Part shown: positions 59,253-64,000 of the stretch, in pieces
Numbering within the stretch: position 1 is the first letter of the stretch
Layout of the letters: the number at the start of each line of letters is the position of its first letter
Assembly: GCA_000696115.1 (NCBI GenBank)
Contig: JJOH01000008.1
Span: forward strand, 181,704 to 245,703
Direction of reading: 5' to 3'
DNA from: Streptomyces olindensis
GTDB taxonomy: Bacteria; Actinomycetota; Actinomycetes; Streptomycetales; Streptomycetaceae
DNA: 64,000 nt
The notes under the pieces: model-generated
Databases searched by the model: none
Told to the model about the DNA's origin: nothing
The model's input: the letters and a program-made list of their open reading frames with translations, nothing else
Made by a program: the position numbers and the translations under genes

Positions 59253-60602
59253 ATCTTCACCCGCACCACCCCGCCCCCGCTTCCGGACCTCGCGAAGCTT
59301 GCCGAGCACGGCACCCTACCGGGAGTCATCCAGCAACTCTCCGGCCTCGGTGGCTGTACCCACCCGATCCGCCTCGACGGCCATCGCACCGAGTACGACG
59401 TCGATACGCGGACAGGCGAGATCGGCCGCGTCCTCCAGCACCTCGACTCCTCGTCCCTCCCGGCCGGCCAACTCCTCGTCCGCTGCAACAACCGCCGCAC
59501 GACCCGCTGCACGGCTTGCGCCGAGGTCTACCGCCGAGACACCTTCCACCTGATCACCTCCGGTCTGCGAGGCGGCAAGGGCATCCCGGAGCACGTCGCC
59601 TCCCACCCGCGCGTGTTCGCCACCTTCACCGCCCCGAGCTTCGGCCCGGTCCACAACCGCCCCTCCAGCGGGTGCCCCTGCCGCTGCGGCACCCACCACG
59701 ACCAGGACGACGAGGCACTCGGCTCCCCGCTCGACCCGGACACGTACGACTACGAAGCCGCTGTCCTCTGGAACGCCCACGCCGGTCCCCTCTGGCGGCG
59801 CTTCTCCACCTACCTGCGCCGGGAGGTCGCCAAGCGCGCGGGCCTGTCCCAGCGCAGGTTCCGCGAGCACGCCCGCGTGTCCTTCGCCAAGGTCGCCGAG
59901 TACCAGAAGCGCGGAGCCGTCCACTTCCACGCGGTCATCCGCATCGACGGTCCCAGCGGCGGCGACACCCCGCCCCCGACCTGGGCGACCGCCGAGCTGC
60001 TCACTGACGCCATTCGCAGCGCCACGACCAAGGTCCGCGTCGACGGCCCAACCATCGACGGCCGCGCCCACACCTTCACCTTCGGCCGCCAACTCGACGT
60101 CCGCACCATCCGCTCGGCCGACTTCAACGACAGCCAGGAGCTCACCGAACGCGCCGTCGCCGCCTACATCGCCAAGTACGCCACGAAGGGCGCTGAGACG
60201 GCGACAGGAGCTCTCGACCGGCCACTCAAGTTCGCCGCCGAACTTGCCCAGCTCGACATCAGCGAGCACGCCCGCCGCCTGATCCGAACCGCCTGGTTCC
60301 TCGGCGCCCGCAAGGACCTCGACCACCTCCGCCTGCGCGCCTGGGCCCACATGCTCGGATTCCGCGGCCACTTCTCCACCAAGTCCCGGCGCTACTCCAC
60401 CACTCTCGGCGCCCTCCGCGATGCCCGCGCCGAATGGCGTCGCGCTCAAGCAACCACCTCCGAAATTTCGGAAGCGCCGAACACGACCCTCGTCCTCGCC
60501 CACTGGGTTTACGCCGGAACCGGCCTCACCGACGCCGAAACCTGGCTCGCCGAAACCATCGCCCCCGCTCCCGGAACGGAAGGAGAACCGACCCATGCCT
60601 GA
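59253..60602 (+). CDS. repSA: Rolling-circle replication initiator RepSA
   Basis: About 449 aa initiator that nicks the double-strand origin. The HUH motif appears as AVHFHAVIRIDG, and the tyrosine motif as AVAAYIAKYATKGAE. Cys-rich N-terminal part: RCNNRRTTRCTACAEVYRRD and SSGCPCRCGTHH, as in RepSA relatives. No ATG, GTG or TTG suits the start: the clear ribosome site AAGGAG (59240-59245) points to ATC 59253 (IFTRTTPPPL...). The only upstream in-frame ATG (59103) lies within spdD. Stop overlaps xis. Confidence 0.87.
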   Translation: MFTRTTPPPLPDLAKLAEHGTLPGVIQQLSGLGGCTHPIRLDGHRTEYDVDTRTGEIGRVLQHLDSSSLPAGQLLVRCNNRRTTRCTACAEVYRRDTFHLITSGLRGGKGIPEHVASHPRVFATFTAPSFGPVHNRPSSGCPCRCGTHHDQDDEALGSPLDPDTYDYEAAVLWNAHAGPLWRRFSTYLRREVAKRAGLSQRRFREHARVSFAKVAEYQKRGAVHFHAVIRIDGPSGGDTPPPTWATAELLTDAIRSATTKVRVDGPTIDGRAHTFTFGRQLDVRTIRSADFNDSQELTERAVAAYIAKYATKGAETATGALDRPLKFAAELAQLDISEHARRLIRTAWFLGARKDLDHLRLRAWAHMLGFRGHFSTKSRRYSTTLGALRDARAEWRRAQATTSEISEAPNTTLVLAHWVYAGTGLTDAETWLAETIAPAPGTEGEPTHA

Positions 60603-60828
60603 GGCTCAGGTAACCGCCGCTGAGCTGAGTTCCCACGACCCGGCCTTGGTCCTCCTGACCGTCGAGGAGGCGGCTAGGCGGCTCCGTATCGGCCGTACGA
60701 CGTGCTTCCGGCTGGTGCTGGCCGGAGAGATCGAATCGGTGACGGTCGGGCGGCTTCGCCGCATCCCTGCCGACGCCGTACCCGCCTACGTGGCCAAGCT
60801 GCGCCACCGACCCGCCGAAGCGGCCTGA
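60595..60828 (+). CDS. xis: Excisionase Xis (MerR-like HTH)
   Basis: 77 aa with an excisionase-type HTH: LVLLTVEEAARRLRIGRTTC, FRLVLAGEIESVTVGRLRRI, then PADAVPAYVAKL. ATG 60595 (GAAGGAG in front), overlapping repSA by 8 bases; 10 bases before int. One repSA-xis-int transcript, as in pSAM2. Confidence 0.88.
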   Translation: MPEAQVTAAELSSHDPALVLLTVEEAARRLRIGRTTCFRLVLAGEIESVTVGRLRRIPADAVPAYVAKLRHRPAEAA

Positions 60829-60838
60829 GGGGGAAGCC

Positions 60839-62077
60839 ATGGCAGAGCAGAAGCGCACACGACAGCCCAACGGCGCCTCGTCGATCTACTTCGGCAAGGA
60901 CGGGAAATGGCACGGACGAGTGACGGTCGGCCTCCGTGATGACGGCAAGCCGGACCGCCGTCACATAGAGCGCAAGACCAAGGCCGCCGTGACCAAGGCA
61001 GTCCGCGAGATGGAGCGGGCGCGGGACGAGAAGAAGCTTAGGAAGCCGGGGCAGAGCTGGACGGTCCAGGCCTGGCTTGAGCACTGGGTCGAGAACATCG
61101 CCAAGCCGTACGTCTCCGAGAACACGTACGACGGCTACGAGGTCGACGTACGCGTGCACCTGGTCCCCGGCCTCGGCGCCCACAAGCTCGACCGCTTGGA
61201 GCCGGAACATCTGGAGCGCTTCTACCAGCGGATGCAGGAAGCCGGGAGTTCCGCCGGCACCGCCCACCACGCTCACCGGACGATCCGGGTCGCCCTCGGT
61301 GAGGCCAAGCGACGTGGGCATGTCGCCACCAACGCGGCTGAGATCGCCAAGGCCCCGAGACTCGAAGAAGAGGACATCGAACCGTTCACGATCGAAGAGG
61401 TTCAGAGCGTCCTGGTCGAGGCCGCCAAACTCCGCAACAGCGCGCGCTGGGTCGTCGCCTTGGCGCTCGGCCTCCGGCAAGGGGAGGCGCTCGGGCTCCA
61501 CTGGGAAGACGTCGACCTGGACGCAGGATACGTCCGCATCCGCAAGAACCGTCTACGCCCGAAGTACGCCCACGGGTGTGGCGATGACCCCTGTGGTCGG
61601 AAGGCTGGCTACTGCCCTCAGAAGCAGCAGACCCGGCGCGAGCACAAGTCCACCAAGTCACGCGCTGGGCGGCGCACCATCGGCCTGCCCGACCCACTGA
61701 TCAAGATTCTCCGACAGCACCAGGAGACGCAGGAACGGGAACGGATCGCGGCCGGTGCCGAGTGGGAGGGCAAGGGCTACGTGTTCGCCTCGCCGACCGG
61801 CGGGCCGCTGAGCCCCAACACCGACTTCCACATCTGGAAGCGGCTCCTGAGGGCGGCAGGCGTACGGGACGGCCGTCTCCATGACGCTCGCCACACCGCA
61901 GCTACCGTCTTGCTGATCCTCGGCGTCCCGGACGTCGTGATCGACTCGATCATGGGTTGGGAGCCCGGGGGAGCGGCCCGGATGCGCGCCCGGTACATGC
62001 ACGTGACGGGGACCATTCTCCGCAAGGTGGCGCAGCAAGTCGGCGACGCTCTGTGGGAGCTCCCGGAAACCAACTGA
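60839..62077 (+). CDS. int: Tyrosine recombinase integrase
   Basis: 412 aa. N-terminal arm-binding domain (1-70) and core-binding SAM-like domain (73-170). Catalytic residues: Arg213 (GLRQGEALGL), His348 and Arg351 (LHDARHTAA), Trp374 in place of the fifth His, and nucleophile Tyr386 (RYMHV). A Cys-rich insert (C247, C252, C259) is typical for actinobacterial integrases. Integrates at the tRNA-Ser(GGA) 3' half 80 bases downstream. Stop lies in the first right arm repeat. Confidence 0.95.
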   Translation: MAEQKRTRQPNGASSIYFGKDGKWHGRVTVGLRDDGKPDRRHIERKTKAAVTKAVREMERARDEKKLRKPGQSWTVQAWLEHWVENIAKPYVSENTYDGYEVDVRVHLVPGLGAHKLDRLEPEHLERFYQRMQEAGSSAGTAHHAHRTIRVALGEAKRRGHVATNAAEIAKAPRLEEEDIEPFTIEEVQSVLVEAAKLRNSARWVVALALGLRQGEALGLHWEDVDLDAGYVRIRKNRLRPKYAHGCGDDPCGRKAGYCPQKQQTRREHKSTKSRAGRRTIGLPDPLIKILRQHQETQERERIAAGAEWEGKGYVFASPTGGPLSPNTDFHIWKRLLRAAGVRDGRLHDARHTAATVLLILGVPDVVIDSIMGWEPGGAARMRARYMHVTGTILRKVAQQVGDALWELPETN

Positions 62078-62094
62078 GACGGAAACTGAGACGG
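62072..62094 (+). promoter_or_regulatory. Right arm-type integrase site candidates
   Basis: AACTGAGACGG twice (62072-62082 and 62084-62094), the same motif as at the left end. Confidence 0.5.
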
Positions 62095-62100
62095 ACAACG

Positions 62101-62136
62101 TCGAAGGGCCCCACCGCGAACGGTGGGGCCCTTCGA
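62101..62136 (+). terminator. Terminator after int
   Basis: Perfect 15-bp stem (TCGAAGGGCCCCACC with GGTGGGGCCCTTCGA) with a 6-base loop. Confidence 0.85.
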
Positions 62137-62156
62137 CTTCGTGCCCGGTGAGGCAC

Positions 62157-62212
62157 TGGCGGAGGATACGAGATTCGAACTCGTGAGGGGTTGCCCCCAA
62201 CACGCTTTCCAA
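62157..62212. repeat. attR: 56-bp repeat inside the tRNA-Ser(GGA) gene
   Basis: Identical to 46770-46825. It forms the 3' half of the working tRNA gene, so integration keeps the tRNA intact. Confidence 0.93.
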
Positions 62213-62244
62213 GCGTGCGCCCTAGGCCTCTAGGCGAATCCTCC
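62157..62244 (-). tRNA. tRNA-Ser (anticodon GGA)
   Basis: Acceptor stem GGAGGAT/ATCCTCC, anticodon loop TTGGAAA on stem CACGC/GCGTG giving GGA, long variable arm, T arm with GTTCGAATC, discriminator G and an encoded CCA (62157-62159). Serves UCC/UCU codons. Integration site of the AICE. Confidence 0.96.
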
Positions 62245-62319
62245 GCCGGAAACATTACATGACCGAGAGGAGTGCTCGCGAACTCGTTCCCCGCCCCCGA
62301 CATCAGGTAGCCTTGGCGC

Positions 62320-62407
62320 AGCCCCTCACGCGGCGCTATCTGACTGAACTCCCCCAGGGCCGGAAGGCAGCAAGGGTAGGTTGGCTCTGGCGGGTGCGTG
62401 GGGGGCG
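62320..62407 (+). ncRNA. ffs: Signal recognition particle RNA (4.5S-type)
   Basis: Contains the conserved SRP core GGCCGGAAGGCAGCAAGGGT (the GGAA-type tetraloop with the asymmetric loop) within a long hairpin; CCCCTCACGC at 62322-62331 pairs with GCGTGGGGGG at 62396-62405. The place before dnaX is the usual one in Streptomyces. Ends approximate to several bases. Confidence 0.9.
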
Positions 62408-62445
62408 TCTGCGTTCCCGGGCGGGGCCCGATGTCAGTGGGCGCC

Positions 62446-62451
62446 TATAAC
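62446..62451 (+). promoter_or_regulatory. -10 box for a leaderless dnaX transcript
   Basis: TATAAC ends 10 bases before GTG 62461, and there is no ribosome site in between, which fits transcription starting at or next to the start codon. Confidence 0.45.
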
Positions 62452-62460
62452 CTCGTATGC

Positions 62461-64000
62461 GTGTCGTCTCTCGCTCTGTACCGCCGCTACCGCCCGGAGA
62501 CCTTCGCCGAGGTCATCGGGCAGGAGCATGTCACCGCCCCGTTGCAGCAGGCGCTGCGGAACAACCGGGTCAACCACGCGTACCTGTTCAGCGGGCCGCG
62601 CGGCTGTGGCAAGACGACCAGCGCGCGGATCCTGGCCCGGTGCCTGAACTGCGAGCAGGGCCCGACGCCGACCCCGTGCGGCGAGTGCCAGTCGTGTCAG
62701 GACCTCGCGCGCAACGGACCCGGTTCCATCGACGTCATCGAGATCGACGCCGCTTCGCACGGTGGCGTGGACGATGCCCGTGACCTGCGCGAAAAGGCCT
62801 TCTTCGGGCCCGCCCGCAGCCGGTACAAGATCTACATCATCGACGAGGCCCACATGGTCACGTCGGCCGGTTTCAACGCGCTGCTGAAGGTCGTCGAAGA
62901 GCCCCCGGAGCATCTCAAGTTCATCTTCGCGACCACCGAGCCCGAGAAGGTCATCGGGACCATCCGGTCGCGGACCCATCACTATCCGTTCCGGCTCGTC
63001 CCGCCCGGGACCCTGCGGGACTACCTCGCCGAGGTGTGCCAGAAGGAGGCCATCCCGGTCGAGGACGGCGTCCTCCCGCTCGTCGTGCGGGCCGGCGGCG
63101 GGTCCGTGCGTGACTCGATGTCCGTCATGGACCAGCTGCTCGCCGGCGCCGCGGCGGACGGTGTGACATACGCCATGGCCACCGCCCTCCTCGGGTACAC
63201 GGACGGCTCGCTCCTCGACTCCGTCGTCGAGGCCTTCGCCACCGGCGACGGGGCCGCGGCCTTCGAGGTCGTCGACCGTGTGATCGAGGGCGGGAACGAC
63301 CCCCGTCGTTTCGTCGCCGACCTGCTGGAGCGGCTGCGTGACCTGGTGATCCTCGCCGCCGTCCCGGACGCGGCGGAGAAGGGGCTCATCGACGCCCCCG
63401 CCGACGTCGTCGAGCGCATGCAGGCCCAGGCCGGCACCTTCGGCCCGGCCGAGCTGAGCCGCGCCGCCGACCTCGTCAACGAGGGACTGACCGAGATGCG
63501 CGGCGCCAACTCGCCCCGTCTCCAGTTGGAACTGATCTGCGCCCGCGTCCTGCTCCCCGCCGCCTACGGCGACGAGCGGTCCGTCATGGCCCGCCTGGAC
63601 CGGATCGAGCGCGGCGTGAACTTCTCCGCGGGGCCCGCGGCCGGCATGCCCGCCATGGGTTACGTCCCCGGGCCGGAGGGCCACCACCAGGCGCACGGGG
63701 GAGCGGCCCCGGCGGACTCGGCCTCGGTCCCGCCCGGTGGCGGCCCCGCCGCGGCCCGGGCGGCGGTCCGTGCCTCCGGAGCACCCGGCGGAGGGAGCAG
63801 CGGGAGCAGCGGTGGCATGGGCGGTCCCGGTGGCCCCGGTGGCAGCGGCGCCGGTACGGCGGCTGCCGCGGGCCCGAGCGCGATGACGCCCCAGGCGCCG
63901 GGCACGCCCGGAGGACAGGCCCCTGGTGCCTCGGGAGCACCCGCCCCCGACGCCCCTGCCGCCTCCGACCCCGGCACCGGCGGACCCGACTCAGCCCGGT
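62461..64000 (+). CDS. dnaX: DNA polymerase III subunit gamma/tau (3' end beyond window)
   Basis: Clamp-loader ATPase, first 513 codons visible. It begins with GTG: VSSLALYRRYRPETFAEVIG. Walker A GPRGCGKTTS, zinc-binding Cys cluster (CLNCEQ, CGECQSC), Walker B YIIDEAHM, then sensor 1 (FIFATTEP) and sensor 2 (GGGSVRDSMSVMDQLL). A Gly/Ala/Pro-rich linker begins at about residue 390 and runs to the window end. It is the first housekeeping gene beyond the AICE. Confidence 0.96.
   Translation, partial: MSSLALYRRYRPETFAEVIGQEHVTAPLQQALRNNRVNHAYLFSGPRGCGKTTSARILARCLNCEQGPTPTPCGECQSCQDLARNGPGSIDVIEIDAASHGGVDDARDLREKAFFGPARSRYKIYIIDEAHMVTSAGFNALLKVVEEPPEHLKFIFATTEPEKVIGTIRSRTHHYPFRLVPPGTLRDYLAEVCQKEAIPVEDGVLPLVVRAGGGSVRDSMSVMDQLLAGAAADGVTYAMATALLGYTDGSLLDSVVEAFATGDGAAAFEVVDRVIEGGNDPRRFVADLLERLRDLVILAAVPDAAEKGLIDAPADVVERMQAQAGTFGPAELSRAADLVNEGLTEMRGANSPRLQLELICARVLLPAAYGDERSVMARLDRIERGVNFSAGPAAGMPAMGYVPGPEGHHQAHGGAAPADSASVPPGGGPAAARAAVRASGAPGGGSSGSSGGMGGPGGPGGSGAGTAAAAGPSAMTPQAPGTPGGQAPGASGAPAPDAPAASDPGTGGPDSAR

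Larger units (their letters stand above)
46770..62212. mobile_element. Actinomycete integrative and conjugative element (AICE), pSAM2-like
   Basis: About 15.4 kb between 56-bp direct repeats at the tRNA-Ser(GGA) gene. All standard modules are present: integrase and excisionase next to the tRNA, RepSA-type rolling-circle initiator, FtsK-like single-protein DNA translocase (TraSA), Spd spread proteins, KorSA-type GntR repressor, NUDIX protein like Pif and an SCO3933/Pra-like activator. The left 7 kb carries cargo (dGTPase-like, HEPN/ATPase) with lower GC. No conjugative pilus genes are present, as expected since AICEs move double-stranded DNA with one protein. Modules look intact, so it may still be mobile. 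Confidence 0.92.

Noticed and set aside
1..64000. CRISPR array or insertion sequence with terminal repeats
   Set aside because: No regularly spaced identical repeats and no complete transposase were seen; the HTH protein at 43302-43691 is not accompanied by a catalytic OrfB.

Overview
The window is high-GC actinobacterial chromosome, almost certainly Streptomyces. The order sigN-like, sigF-like, tRNA-Ser(CGA), tadA, tadA-associated protein and upp on one side, and tRNA-Ser(GGA), SRP RNA and dnaX on the other, matches my memory of the S. coelicolor SCO4034-SCO4067 neighbourhood. Codon third positions are nearly all G or C except in one inserted segment at about 49.0-53.4 kb. The two ends of the window cut a histidine kinase gene (left) and dnaX (right).

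Layout. 0-5.1 kb: sensor kinase fragment, GT2/GtrA transferase and a GT39-type membrane glycosyltransferase. 5.1-7.6 kb: MFS exporter with a perfect 11-bp inverted repeat in its promoter, then a TetR regulator. 7.6-10.2 kb: PPOX-class protein, STAS anti-anti-sigma factor and two GAF-ANTAR proteins. 10.1-14.2 kb: minus-strand MarR-MFS-YceI operon in which exporter and YceI protein share Ig-like domains. 15.0-21.4 kb: two SigB/F-type sigma factors, a tRNA and conserved housekeeping genes. 21.6-30.1 kb: small proteins, a DNA glycosylase, and a divergent iron-box-controlled locus (siderophore-interacting reductase on one side; Ntn acylase, AlcB-like acetyltransferase and cupin on the other), then CopC-CopD and DUF72. 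30.2-33.7 kb: large SpoIIE-type phosphatase and two small genes.

The most interesting chromosomal locus is a compact five-gene cassette at 33.8-41.9 kb: P-loop NTPase, membrane-anchored periplasmic-binding-protein-like receptor, polytopic membrane scaffold, CHAT protease and a small Pepco/Trypco-like component. Its first two genes carry TTA codons, so it may depend on bldA. It looks like a sensor-to-protease signalling or conflict system.

42.7-46.8 kb is accessory and partly decayed (broken DUF296 gene, gene remnant, old element end). 46,770-62,212 is a complete actinomycete integrative and conjugative element (AICE) of the pSAM2 type inserted in tRNA-Ser(GGA), flanked by 56-bp direct repeats. 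It has KorSA-like GntR repressor, Pif-like NUDIX protein, SCO3933/Pra-like activator, FtsK-type TraSA, Spd proteins, RepSA, Xis and Int, with a repeated operator motif at five sites. Its left part carries lower-GC cargo: a dGTPase-family HD protein and a translationally coupled HEPN/AAA-ATPase pair, both plausible phage-defence genes.

All function calls come from reading the sequence and knowledge of families. No database search was run.
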